This document shows positions 22,321 through 34,530 of a DNA stretch of 64,000 nt, one piece after another; position 1 is the stretch's first letter, and every line of letters starts with the position of its first letter. A model generated the notes under the pieces. It searched no databases, was not told where the DNA came from, and worked only from the letters and a program-made list of their open reading frames with translations. The position numbers were made by a program, and so were the translations under genes. The stretch is from Siphonodentalium dalli (Eukaryota > Mollusca > Scaphopoda > Gadilida > Siphonodentaliidae): positions 111,551,546-111,615,545 of the forward strand of contig CP136068.1 in assembly GCA_032622095.1 (NCBI GenBank). The letters run 5' to 3'.

Positions 22321-24640
22321 TTATCCGATCATCACCAAACTTCATATTTATCTTGATATTGATGAATGCTAGACGTTTCGGCACCTGGACGTTTCGGCAC
22401 TGGGGGTTGCCGTTCGGCACCTGGACGTTTCGGCACCTGATGTTTCGGTACTTTGGACTTTACGGCACCTGCTAATTTTCAGACCAACCAAATTATGAGT
22501 GAAGACTAAATTTGTTTTTTATTCTTTATTTCAATAAAATATGATAAAACATGTAACATGAGGTAGTCGAAAGTCGGAGTTGTTGATGACACGGAATGTT
22601 GCATCCAGGTAGCAGACTTTGGACTTGGCGAGAAGTTGAAGTTGGCGCTCCGTGTAGAACACAAGATGTCGTCTGCTGGTCTCAGTGCATTGGACGTCGA
22701 TCTGATCGAATTAGGGGGAGTTGGCCTCTAGAAAGGCTTGATTCCAGTCATCTGCACAAACAACAAAGTCTAATTAGAGTGCGAATTAATCAGACAACTG
22801 TTACAAAAACAACAAAGTTTGATTAGAGTGCGAATTAATCATATCAACAAGATTACAATCATATCCATCTGATCACGAAGGTAATTAACATAAGAGTGTT
22901 GGTGAATGTTTGAAGGTTTATACAGTTATTCTGTTCTTTATATTTAAATATTGTTTAATAAAGTGTAGTAAAGATTGTATATATTACCTCTTCATGACAT
23001 GTTGCAGGGTCATCTGGTCGTTGTGCTTGTCGCGTGCGGTTGATGTTTCTGACGACGTTGGATGGTTTGGCATCTACTTGACTGTGTAAACACGCTTTAG
23101 TATGTACTATACCGAATTATAACAAACGGCGAATATAAATGCAACATCAAAGTCAATACTATATATGAAAAGAAAAGAAAATCAAATAAGTGCCGAATCG
23201 TCTTCGATGAAGTGCCGAAACGTCCACGTACCTGGGCCGAAACAACCAAGTGCCGAAAACCCAGGTGCCGAAACGTCTCGAAAACCAAGTGCCGAAACGT
23301 CCAGGTGCCGAAACGTCCTGCACCCATATTGATCTATCAGATGAGAGCTATCAAATATTTTTTTAATTTTATAGGAAAAAATGGTCGCCAGCGGCCATAT
23401 TGCATTTACGTTATATGTTATCGCGTCATGTCGATATCTAGTATTACTTAGAAATTTCACCTTTCCAGATTCATAATTGCTCCATTGACTGTAACAGATG
23501 GAATTATTCCCCTCTTCGGATAGAGTGTCACTGAAACTTTATTTTGTCAGACTGTCTGTATAGTCACTGATTATATATGGCAATAATCTGTAATAAGATG
23601 TAGCACTATTTTATTTTATATTTACATGCAGTGCTGTTTTTATACAACAATTATAATCCCCCCTAGATCATCATGTGATCGACCATACATCGCGCGAGGA
23701 CCTGGTTGAATTAAGGGGGGTTTTATGGATAACTTCTGTCCTCAAGCTAGATTATACTTATGACATTTAATGGCATGTTTCTAACGTGGGGGGTTAGATA
23801 TGCTTGAGACACCACCACTCTTCAATTCACACCAAGTTCTCAGCTGTCATATTCGGATATTAGAACCCATAGCCATGATATATGGTTTATTTTGTGTATA
23901 CTAGTAATATTGTTATTTTCAGTACCTTTATATACCAGTACTGTGTATAATAATCCATATAAATTTATCCATGTATACATGTATATTGATTCAACGGATT
24001 CAGTGGTTTTGTCCATCAGTCTATCAAATTTGCGGGGAAAACATGGCCACAAGCAGTACACCCTGCTAAATTTCGAATTTGAATCAATTGGCGCACCCTC
24101 CAGCCAGCATTTATTGGAGAACCGTTTCTCATGTGGATAGTTTGGGTCACCGCTAGATGTGAGCCATGTTTTGTTCTCAAGCTGTCCCTGTGAAGACATC
24201 ACTGCCAGCGGTGATCTTGAATTTTACTATTTTTATGGCTAAATAATTTGGTTGATCCTACAGACGACACCCCTTGTCCGATCGTCACCAGATTCCACAA
24301 TGATCTTCTGGATAATCAGGGTGAGAGTAATCTAATTTTCCCGAATTTCGTTAAAAAACATTACCACAGGCAGGAATTTGGTATCTTACTGTTTGATCCT
24401 CTTTTGCATGACTGAATTGTTTAGCAACTGTACAGACATATCCCTCATCTGATAGTCACCACACTTTATATTGATCTTCGGGCTGACAACTAGATGGGAG
24501 CTATCGAATGCTTTGAATTTTTTTGGAAAACATTGTCGCCAGCAGTCATCTTCTATTTTGGTTCTTATATACATGTATATCTCTTCATTCGGATAGCCAG
24601 TATTACGTAGGTACTTCAACTTTCCGCATTCCTGTCATCA
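22320..24640 (+). repeat. Diverged host repeat (CCGATCGTCACCA...GGAAAACATGGTCGCCAGC) in several copies
   Basis: A unit containing a TCCGATCATCACCA-like block, TATTGATCTT, GATGGGAGCTATC, then GGAAAACAT.GTCGCCAGCAG is seen split around the nested element (22325-22363 plus 23334-23400), and again at 24005-24060, 24265-24330 and 24440-24560. The GGAAAACATGG.CGCCAGC..CCAT block resembles the satellite at 55-60.7 kb. At 23730-23850 lies another repeat, shared in reverse orientation with 53938-54045. Confidence 0.6.
22364..23325 (+). mobile_element. Nested 962-bp element with tandemly repeated 16-bp TIR motifs
   Basis: The left end has several copies of CCTGGACGTTTCGGCA-like units (22372-22472). 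The right end has the reverse complement TGCCGAAACGTCCAGG-like units (23210-23317). The outer ends GAATGC..GGACG and, reversed, GGGTGC..GGACG align. ATATTGAT flanks both sides (22356-22363 and 23326-23333), an 8-bp target duplication. The sequence on both sides rejoins a repeat also seen near 24270 and 24450, confirming insertion into that repeat. No open frame: non-autonomous. Confidence 0.85.
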
Positions 24641-24804
24641 TTTGAAATATAAAAATTTACCTGATACATGCACCCTTCAAAATTTGTTTTGTCGTATCTA
24701 TTTTAATGACCCGTATGGTAATATTGATACAGATATATTTGTCAAACATTTCTTTGTACAATATACAGGTATTTAGTTTGTAACTAAATCTAGAAATATA
24801 TAAT

Positions 24805-25330
24805 AGTAGCTGGTGGACACTACTTCGTCCGGGATGTTCCCCTCTGATTTTCGGAGAATTGCGCGATTTAACCTTGAATTGACAATTTTAAAGGTGAACG
24901 TCATGTTGGGTCACGATTTGACCCGTCCAAAACACTCCCCGGAAAGTCACGACAAAAGTACCCGTCGAAATCCGCCCGGCTTTACCCGATTTGACCTTGA
25001 ATTGACAATTTTTAATGTCAAGATCAGGTCAGGGTCATGATTTGACCCACCCGAAACACTCCTGGGACAAAAGTAACAGTAGGTATTATATTTCGTTGAA
25101 ATACTTCCGTTTTACCAGATTTGACCTTGAATTGATCTTTTTGAATGTCAAAGTCAGGTCGGGATCAAGATTTGACGCGTCCAAAATACTCCCTGGAAAT
25201 AATTGCCCCTAGGTATCAAATTTCGTCAAATCTGTCAGTTTTCCCGGCCATAGCTAACAGACAAACAGACAGACAAATGTCCAAAATATATATTAAACTA
25301 GCTGATGTACTCGACTTCGTTCGGGCTATT
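24805..25330 (+). repeat. Tandem repeat of about 130 bp, three to four units
   Basis: TTTGACCTTGAATTGAC, AATGTCAAG.TCAGGTC, GATTTGACCCGTCCAAAACA and CTCC.GGAA recur in order at about 24867, 24990 and 25120. The array ends with AACAGACAAACAGACAGACA. Similar, more diverged units continue to about 25660 (GGTCCAGAAACATGCCTAT at 25409 and 25531) and end in a CACATACA-rich tail. Confidence 0.75.
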
Positions 25331-26289
25331 TAGGGAATTATTTTTGTGATCGCCTCCATCTGGACAGTACCCAGTATATGCAGCGTCTGGCCAAACTATT
25401 GTTCAATTGGTCCAGAAACATGCCTATATCAGCACGTTCGAGAACATGGTCCCACGTGAAATTGGACCCGTCCATATTGCTCCCGGGATCGAAGTAGTCC
25501 TACACACAAATTTTTAGTCGGATCGGTCAAGGTCCAGAAACATGCCTATGAGCGAGGTCAAGTTGACACGTTAAAAACCAAATCCGAGTCGGATCAGTCG
25601 AGCAGTGTTAGAGTCTATAACACATACACACATGCATTCACGCATACACACATACATACAGACAGGTGTTCCAAAATGTATAATCGATAGCTACAAACAA
25701 TTCGATGGTAGATAGTTCACGGCCGACCTGATGCATGCATCTTAGTTTTCTTGTAATATATATATCTCCCCCATTAGGTAGAGTAGACTGGTGCTGCAGA
25801 TTAATGCGCTCCCATAATTTACCATCGCAGGTACACGCCATTTGTATACGTTTCCATATTTTTCTGCGAGTAACTTTCGGTTTCGCTATGGAATGGCACA
25901 CGGCGCTTCTGCTTTATTTGGAAGTTAATACACCCTAAAAGGTGAGTTTAGACTAGTTATATTGTATAGATGCCATACATATTAAGCATATTAAAAACCG
26001 TCGGTCAGAGACTTTTGCGGTTTGTTGCAAATAAAACTGGCTATTTGAAATAAAAAAAAATCGTCTGCAACAATCTATCCCAAAGTCACGCTTGATTTTT
26101 TTACAGAATCTACGGAAACTCACACTGACAATAATTTTGATCGGAATAAGGATGTTGGTTTTATATTTGTAGTTTGTGGCATACTAGGTGCTTTTCGGAA
26201 GCATATGGCGTATGTGGAGATGAGAACGGAAAGAAAACTGCACATATACTGTATGCTGCTTAATATACATACAATTTATGAATGTATAT

Positions 26290-29088
26290 ATCTACCACCA
26301 CTGCATCGACCCATCGGTCAATACAGCACAATTGTCGAGTTCCCGATGACAACCCAACGTATGGCCAATGATGCTAATATGCCCAATGTGCACATCTCCC
26401 TTGATGTGGGTGCGGCAGTGAAGGTATACCAAACTGTGTGGAACTTTCCGGAACAATTCAACAACGTCGGTGTCCATCTCGGCGACTTCCACTTGATGCA
26501 AGAGAACTTCGGTATTATTGGACAGTTTGTCGAAGGCAGTGGATTTGATAACTTGTATTCCAATCAGAGTTATGTGCATCGGGGAGTCTGAGTGGTGTTT
26601 TGCGCGGTAAGCAGCACAACAGAGCGTGGCTCGTGCATGAACATTTTGCTGATGCATTCGAACGACTCCTGTTAGAACGATTCAAGGATACTCTCAGTCA
26701 TCCTGTTCCAAATGCTCTGCAGAAAGTCGTTAATTCTCCACCATCAACCATTGACGTCAACGAGATAATGGATTCACAAGAAGTACGGGACTTCGCCGAT
26801 TCGTATGAAAGTTATCGTGAGAGTATCAGGAACGGTGAACATGGTGAAACGTCAAAGTTCTGGATGACATACATGGATATGGTGGATATACAACACAGCA
26901 TATATACACGTCTCCGTCAAAGAAAATAACTTCTTGATGCGATTACAGTCTTGGAAAATGTCCATTCCTCTATTTTTTGCATTCAACAAGTAGAATTATG
27001 CGAGATATGGGTCTTTCTATGTGCGACAATTGGAAGGCATTGCATCAAAAGGAACGGACGTCTTGCTGCAAGGAGGAGTTTGCATTTGTCGAAGTAAACA
27101 CAAGGCCGGTGGTGTTGCTACTGATCAGTCTGGTGAGCAAATCTTCAACAGAAGTGCCAAAGTACCCGGAGGTATTAAGCAATTTGATTGGAATAAGGGC
27201 GCCTACGGCAAATGGGTGCTAAATCGTCACCAGAAGGCGAAGTTAAAGGACATGTTGTTCGATGTTACTGGGATAAACAGTTCTCCAGACAATACCCCAA
27301 AGTTGTGCCAGGTTAAACACATGAAGCGGTCAGAGAAGCATGTCATGTCAGTCCTGCGGGTGCTTATTGAGGACTTTATCAACCCATTCGCAAAGGACAT
27401 CGATCCTGACCAGCTCTACCACCTATCATCTGGCGCTCCGGTTTCTCAAGAGATCAAGGACAGTCTGGGCAAATGCATCTCAGTCGGCAACGAAAAGGCA
27501 AGCGCGTTCCGTGAAGATTCCTTACACGGAGATCATTTCCACAAACCAATCGCCAGAGTCAAACTGTGCAAATTTAAAGACATGGGCGCCACTGTTCGTG
27601 TATCTTCTGATGATAGTAGAAAGGTTCGTGAGGTTACGATGGAGCGGGACATTGTGGCTAAACTACTGGCTTATTCAAACACAAAGCGATGCGCCATTGA
27701 CATTGATAAAATGTTAGACTACTGTTTGGGGGCGGTTCCATTGTCGCTCGCACATCCTGACGGCACCCGAAAGAAAACTACAAAAAGTGCGCTTCTGAGG
27801 TGTATATCATCAAGTATCGAAGTCATCGATACCGCAGATTTACCGAATAAACAAGGTGTCTCCGGATACATCATCGACTTGATGGCAGCCATTCGGATGA
27901 TAGCACCGGTCCGGAGACATTCGAAGACTTGGGAATAATAATCCTTAATCAAATACCAACAACATACAAACGAGTCGATATTGTAGCCAACACCTATATC
28001 GATGATTCCATCAAGACAGGTGAACGATCTGATCGCGGAGCATCAGATCAATACATCATAAAGAGCCCGCGTTGCAAAATCCCGAGGAATTTTACAGCGT
28101 TCCTGTCAAATGGAACCAACAAGGAGCGCCTAATTGATCTTCGATTACAAGTGTTGGAGGAACGCAAATCGACAATTCCAGCGGAGAGGGCCATATACTT
28201 CTCCAAGAGGGATGGGTGTTACAAGATCACAAACAAGTCGAGTACAAGTGTTCCGCGACCCGAGTCTGATCACGAGGAAGCTGATACGAAGGTTGCTCTC
28301 CACATAAGTGATATTCTGGATGTGGAGGACCCAGGTCCTGTCGTGGTTCGCGCTCCGTCTGGTGACACAGACATTGTTGTAATACTGTTAGGACTTTTCC
28401 CAGACAACAACCCCGACATTTTCTTGGATAATGGTCACGGTAATTCCAGGAAAATTTACAAATTGAGTAGTTGTTCACTATCCAGCGAAACACGCGTTGC
28501 ATTAATCGGCATGCATGCTGCAACGGGAAATGACTATATATCTTCAATCTTCAAAAAGGGAAAGAAGTCGGGCTTCAATTTAATGCTCAAAAACCCAAAC
28601 TATATTGCTGCATTTAGCGAACTAGGTTCTTCGTGGGATGTTGACGCAGATATGTTCTGTTAGTTGGAAGACTTTTTGTGCAAGCTTTATGGGCAAAGAA
28701 GACCACAAACATGCAACGAAACAAGGCGGCAGATATTCAGGGAAAAGTACAAGAAAGGTAAGCAATCTATGGACCTTTCTCTTCTGCCGCCTTGCAAGAT
28801 TCTTTCAACCTGCATATTGTCAGGTCCAACTACTTGGCTCGATTGTGGCGGTCATTGCGGGAAAGTCAAATCGAGGCGCCAACTACCACATCACACGGAT
28901 GGCTGGACAACGCGGCTATCAAATGGACCAACGCTGCATTCCCGGATGACATAGCATCCCTTCTGTGTAACATGGACACTGACCAGGCTGTGAATGACCA
29001 AGCTACACGTACAACCGAAATTGATGAATTGTCCTCAGATGATGACGATGACATCGAAGACTCTTGTAATGAGCTTTCATCAGATTAA
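26290..29088 (+). pseudogene. Broken transposon gene with FEN1/XPG-like nuclease motifs
   Basis: Homologous-looking segments run through several frames: 26290-26588, 26582-26929, about 26925-27910 (main open part 27021-27938), 27905-28795 and 28792-29088. At least four frameshifts and in-frame TAG stops (about 26991 and 28661) break it, so no full-length protein is made as read. The N-terminal half has GDFHLMQENFGIIGQF and a GVLRGKQHNRAWLVHEHF segment. The C-terminal half has DHEEADTK (28268-28291), SGDTDIVV (28358-28381), TGNDY (28523-28537) followed by SIFKKGKK, and later LPPC and HGWLDN. Spaced acidic groups followed by G-N-D-Y and an HhH-like glycine/lysine turn match the layout of FEN1/XPG nucleases. 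The family is a multi-copy one known to me from invertebrate genomes, without a name I can state safely. It ends in an acidic Asp/Glu/Ser tail. Confidence 0.8.
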
Positions 29089-29237
29089 CTAAGTATCAAT
29101 CTTGAACATACATGTGCATTAGTTGAAGCTGTTTCTTGAATGTCTTGTTGTGATAACAAGTACTGGTGACACATATATTGAGAAATTTGAGTTAGAATTC
29201 AATGTTTTCATTATTTAAAAAAAAAGAACAAATGTTG

Positions 29238-30126
29238 TCACTTTTGGGGGAGGGGTAGCTTTTTGGTCACCATAAACATAATTTCTAACATGTCAATACA
29301 ATCATTGTCGGATATTGTTTGCAATATGCCAATGTTTCCAGTAACATATGAAATTCTATGAAATACGTAAGGTTGAACAAATGAACCTAGTTGAAATGTG
29401 ACAATTTCGGTGAATCGTCCTTAAATTTTGCTGAGTGATGAAAATTTTGCAGGAATTTCACAATATATTAATGTTATATGGCATCATATGTCATATAGCA
29501 CATGATCTGCACGACAATTATTAATGTTGGTGGAGTTATTAAGTCAGCGGAATAGTCAAATCATCGTTATTTGGAAATTGACATATTTCGCAACATTAGG
29601 GGAGGGGTAGCTTTTTGACTACCATCAACAAAATATGAAACATATTATGAAAACTATTTATGAATGTTGTTCGCAATATGCTACTGTTTCCAAAAACATA
29701 TGACATGTTATAAAATATGCATAAATAAATAAATCGCTGGAGTTGACATGCGACTGTTTGTGTGAATCGTCATAAAATTGTGCAGAGTCATGCTGATTTC
29801 GTCGATATGACGTCATGATAGAAAATGCAACCCAATATATTTTATATACGTATCGTAGAGGGTCACCAGATGGTCCGAATTGACCACAATTATATTATAT
29901 ATGCATGTGTTTAGTTATCCCACAATCACATGCATGATACACAGTAATTGCTTAAAATCGACCCTATATTTCAGTGGGGTAACCCTATGAAACATACCGA
30001 AAAAAAAATTTTACCGTCCACTTTTGGCTATGCAAGAACCGGATCCATAAACTACGATAATTTTCCTATAAGATTGCACTGGTCGCATAAATTCGCATCG
30101 TTGGTGACACTTGACCTCCAGCCCTG
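29238..30126 (-). repeat. Right subterminal inverted arm of the 11-kb element
   Basis: Reverse complement of 20246-21142. It begins at CACTTTTGGGGGAGGGGTAG and ends at GACCTCCAGCCCTGCT. It starts about 150 bp after the stop codon of the broken nuclease gene. Confidence 0.88.
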
Positions 30127-31081
30127 CTTAGACTATAATGTTTTAAACGCAAATATTGGACGAATGTATACGGGATGGACGTGGCAAAGGAGGTGAGTAA
30201 TATATGTTGTAATATTATGCCACTATATTGGCATACTGCCCAGTAATATAAATAAATTCCTCGATATTTTGCGTTTTATTTGGGAAATTCGTCACTTCAA
30301 CGGCGTATTACCGACTTAATACTGAATACTGTATATTGTAACTTTGAACGCCTGTTCCTCAATACATTCCTGAAGGCAATGCAACATGAAAATATCATTA
30401 ATAACATACCAAATCGAAGAAAACGACCATAAAATAGATCTACATGTGTATTCCGGTGGTTTACTGAGTCATTCCGGTGCTTTGTGAGTTGAATAATCGT
30501 TATTCCGATTGGCCACAATTACAGTTACACAATAAAAATACGTTCGACAATCATTTCCTGAACAAGAATTGAGCGTTTGTTATCAGTTATATCCAATAGA
30601 ACAAATGGAAATAATTATAGATTACATAGTTCATTCATATACTCCCCATTGCGTTTGCTACCCATGAAATACGTGACTAAACGAACAAAGTATGCCTTTA
30701 TGGACGTATATGCGACGCAAAATAACATATTAAGTTTATTACCCCCTAACCAACGCATAATATTTAGTATTTATTCGCTGTTTTGCTTGTTATAGCACAA
30801 TACATGATCCCGAGGAGAGCACTTGACTATTGGGAGAGCACTGAGCACTCTGTAAAGTATCGGAATATAATTATAAAATGTCGATTTACGGGCATTCCTA
30901 TGGGATTTCTTACATTTTCTCACATACCAATGTGAACAGCAATATAAATAATCCATTGGTTAAAAGAAACCTGCGATATACTTACATAATCTGTAATTTG
31001 TTTTCACTTTTGTGCGGCGAAAATAAAAAATCCCCAGTAAAGAACCGGAATGTCACGATAAAAATTGCTAAAAAAATTGGT
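30127..31081. other. Right-side extra segment of the 11-kb element
   Basis: About 950 bp between the right arm and the right terminus have no counterpart on the left side. I see no gene. It could be a secondary insertion or sequence lost from the left. Confidence 0.5.
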
Positions 31082-31118
31082 AGAGCACCACATTTCTAGG
31101 AATAGATCCTCCACAGTG

Positions 31119-31126
31119 ATTAACCC
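31119..31126 (+). repeat. Right 8-bp target-site duplication of the 11-kb element
   Basis: ATTAACCC directly follows the terminus CCTCCACAGTG and equals 20075-20082. Confidence 0.88.
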
Positions 31127-34100
31127 TTTGTATAGTATGTATAACGTCATATACATGACGTCATGCGTGAGTTTAACGTCCACGTCATAGCAATACAAAT
31201 TTACATTTTCGGGTCAAAGGGTCCAATAATTCATTTTAATTTATGTGTATTTTCTGTTTATGTTTGCTATCATGATCTATTGCACTTATACATTGGGAGA
31301 TTATATTAATCAAAATATCTCCTATACAATTCATTTATAAATTAGATGATTAATTGAAGTTATGTCTACATATGTCGTTCCACTCGCGAACCGTATGGCG
31401 ACATATGATCACATATATGTTGTTCGACTCACCAAAGGGTTAAGATGTATGCATGTAGCATGTGATGACCGCAGCAGCTATAGCTAAACCCACGGGGAAC
31501 TTGTAGCAAAAACATATTGAAATATATACCTTATATACTACCACAGGGGGAGTCACTAATTCGGTACGGAATAGCGCCGAACGACGTCAACGTTGATTTT
31601 CTGACACACTGCACCGATTTTGGTCGGATAAACGGTATTGTCGCGTATTTTGCTATTTCCAAAAGTGATATAAACCCTCCTTACCATGTAATGTGCTGTA
31701 GAATGCCGATATAAACCTGTTTTGTACTTTCAAGTGGAAGAAATCTTTCTAATCGAACCATAAACATGGCCTGATTCGCCATTAATCATGGCAAAATATG
31801 CCCTCTTTCTGATTGGTCGATATTCACGTGGCTTTGTTTACGAAACCACGGTCAGAAAAAAAACATTATGTATATTAAATATCGACCAATGAGAAAGAGT
31901 CACATTTGCTAATACGATATGGGAACACCGTGTGCGTAACGTAACTATCACAAGTATAACGTACTCTGATAACAACTTATCACCAATTTCATGCTTAAGA
32001 CATTTTAAACATATCATCTTCGGCTTGTTTTATTTTATTTTTATGAAAAGGAATAACAAATGGGGTAATAAATATATATAACGACAAATAGAATCAAATT
32101 GGTCATTTTCTTGGTACAGGCAAGCAAGGTACGAAAATTGGTGAAATCTGAGTACGAACGTCGGAGTGTTCCCCTATCGTATTCCGTTAACCACCAACCG
32201 TGGCGTGCATGTTCACGGTCTGGTTTGAAGTAATTTTCTCACTTCAAAGTATACAAAAGTTGTTGTTAGACATTCCACTGCATTTGACAGTGTAAGGAGG
32301 TTTTTATTCACTTTTGAAAGAAGAAAAACAAGCGACAATGCCGTTTACGCGGCCATAATCGGTTCGGTGAGTCAGAAATGCAACAAATTTCGGGAATGGG
32401 AAACCGAACATTGTCTGACCTTGTCATATATATATATATTATGTAAACACTGTTTTCTACAAAGTGCCTGTGGCTAAACCACCCATAGTATCTAATTTCT
32501 GAGAAAACTGGGCGATACGAGACTATGAGAGTAGAATAAACCCAGTCTATCTTGAAAACCATAACCTCCAGTGAGCCTTACCAATTTACTAGAAAGGCTC
32601 AACATTTCAAGTTTATGGAAACCATATTCAATTCCAGGCATAGACACACTCTATTCTAGGAAACGAGCGAGAAATCATGTCAATACAATAGCATTTTGAC
32701 AAAGCTTTGACGTGTATCGTATCAAACTTAAAACTATTACGCTAAATGATATCCGGACATCTATAGAATGACAGAATATCGCGTAGGCTCTTAGTAATGT
32801 GTGGTGATCACTGCAGTTCTGGGAAAACCCGACTATAACAGCTGCGCAATCAATACATGTACTAGCTTTGGAGAAAACCATGATGTGTTCTATTACTAAA
32901 TAGCTCTATGTCGCTATAAATAACTTCTCATGCGACCCACGCAGTGTGACGCCACAGCGCATACATAGCTTCACCAATGACAGATATCGCCTGTATAATT
33001 ATTATCCGATGCTTCAAACTGACGCTATTTTTAGTTATGTGGAAATCTGCGACTGTATAGAGATTCCAACACTCACCCGAATGGCTACATCGTTTTGCTG
33101 ATATTATGTTGTTATTGGTTGAGACTGACGTAATGCCTGTTTGTATTAATAGGGACCCCTCAAATACTGCAGACTCAGTACAGCGTGATAGCTGTTGAGT
33201 CTGTATTTTAACCAGAACTGTAATCACTGGTGAACATTTATTACACATTTCAACATCCCACACAAGCGATATATTACAATTATTACCATAACAGAATAAC
33301 ACACACAACGAACCCTCTTTACTCCTTCAATCTGTAGGAAACTAAGTCTTGGAAATATTTTACTGATATGGTAATCGTTCAAACTTTGAGAAGTTTTTTT
33401 TTCAGAAGCATACACATTGAGAATATATTTGTGCCACACATTTGTGGATATATTATAATCCTCAAAATGTGACGAAACAAATACTTTATAAATGGTATAA
33501 ACATTATGAGTAGAAAATTGGAGACCCAAAGCCTTGGGAATCACGGTATGTAACCAGTATGTAACCGAGAACCTATATACGTAATAATGTGCTCGAAAAA
33601 TATATGGCGACAAGATGTCTGGCATTGAAGTGAGTTCTCTTCACCTATATACTTAGATATATTACTTGGTTTATTTGATATATTAGGCCCGATATCAGCC
33701 AGATGTAACCTCATGTATAAATGACTCAACTAAAATGAAGGCGAACGAGATCTGTATCATATGTTTGCTATCTCAATATAAACCCATTCTTATATATTTA
33801 CACACTAAGTGTTGTCATCACTAAATCCAGCATTCTGATTGGTCGGCGCCCACGTGGCTAGTTGCAGTTATTTCTCGGTGAATGCGCAACGCCTCATAAC
33901 ATCAAGCTAATAACACCATCGATACGTCATTAGGTTTGGAAAGACGATCGCGTAATGTTTTGGGCGCATTTGGACTCGCGCAGGATTGACTTAAAACATC
34001 ATCGGGTTTCAATATGAAGAGAAATTGTTCCTATTAACTTTTGGCAAGGGTGCTATTGGGTATTTTGGGCTGATCTTGTCACGATACACTTTTCGATTTA

Positions 34101-34140
34101 AATATATTTACAAAAGTGGCTTTCTCGCTAAATGTATATA
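31127..34140. other. Intergenic; one small hairpin, no gene recognised
   Basis: A short inverted repeat (CTCTTTCTGATTGGTCGATA at 31803, reverse complement at about 31887-31907) is the only clear structure. A related GATTGGTCG..CACGTGGCT sequence appears again at 33837-33860. Open frames on the minus strand at 32675-33729 overlap in different frames without coding features. Confidence 0.45.
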
Positions 34141-34336
34141 AATATAAGGATTAACTGTCATGTCGACTATTTTTATGGAGATGTAACGGTGAGGTAAGTG
34201 GACATAACTTGTATGTAAAACCCAATTTTCTTTGGGTCTCCAATCCTTCGGGTTTTACACAAGTTATGTCCACTTACCTCACCGTTACATCTCCATAAAA
34301 AACAGTCCACATGACAGTTAATCCTTATATAACGCT
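34141..34336 (+). mobile_element. Near-perfect 195-bp palindromic hairpin element
   Basis: Left arm: AAGGATTAACTGTCATGT, GGAGATGTAACGGTGAGGTA and AGTGGACATAACTTGT. All are repeated in reverse complement at 34256-34333, with only a few mismatches. The loop contains the ACCCAATTTTCTTTGGGT mini-hairpin. No open frame. It could be a solo foldback element. Confidence 0.85.
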
Positions 34337-34469
34337 GCCTGTTGAGACGATAGACGTGTTCAAGTGACTTTGGTCACGATTTTTCGAGGTAGTAAAATTT
34401 GACCGTGGGAATTTCCTTTAACACTTTTATGACGGGAGCTGCGCTGGCGCGACATTATATACCCTGTGC

Positions 34470-34530
34470 CGATGCATTCTCTTATATACATTGCATGCAA
34501 GTCGACCATATGTCGCCTAGCACACATTCA
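34470..34530 (+). repeat. Left half of a split foldback hairpin, family A type
   Basis: TGCATTCTCTTATATACATT and GTCGACCATATGTCGCCTAG match the left part of the family A palindrome. The missing right half seems to resume after 35563 (CCTCCCATATATAACTGAAT then GCATTGGCC), with another element in between. Confidence 0.6.

Larger units (their letters stand above)
20083..31118 (+). mobile_element. 11.0-kb DNA transposon-like element with FEN/XPG-like gene remnant
   Basis: The outermost 37 bp (20083-20119, beginning CACTGTGGAGGATCTATTCC) are the exact reverse complement of 31082-31118. An 8-bp direct repeat, ATTAACCC, flanks both ends. A second, longer pair of inverted arms lies inside (about 20246-21142 and 29238-30126). 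The left gap between terminus and arm is about 125 bp. The right gap is about 950 bp, so the right side has gained sequence or the left has lost it. The element carries a broken nuclease-like gene (26290-29088), many nested repeats, and no recognisable transposase. The superfamily is uncertain: 8-bp duplications occur in hAT, P, Merlin and KDZ elements. An XPG-like nuclease is, to my recollection, reported for Academ elements, which make 3-4 bp duplications. Confidence 0.85.

Noticed and set aside
20075-31126. Assigning the 11-kb element to piggyBac because its target contains TTAA
   Set aside because: The termini define an 8-bp duplication (ATTAACCC) rather than TTAA alone, and the ends do not start directly after TTAA on the left side.
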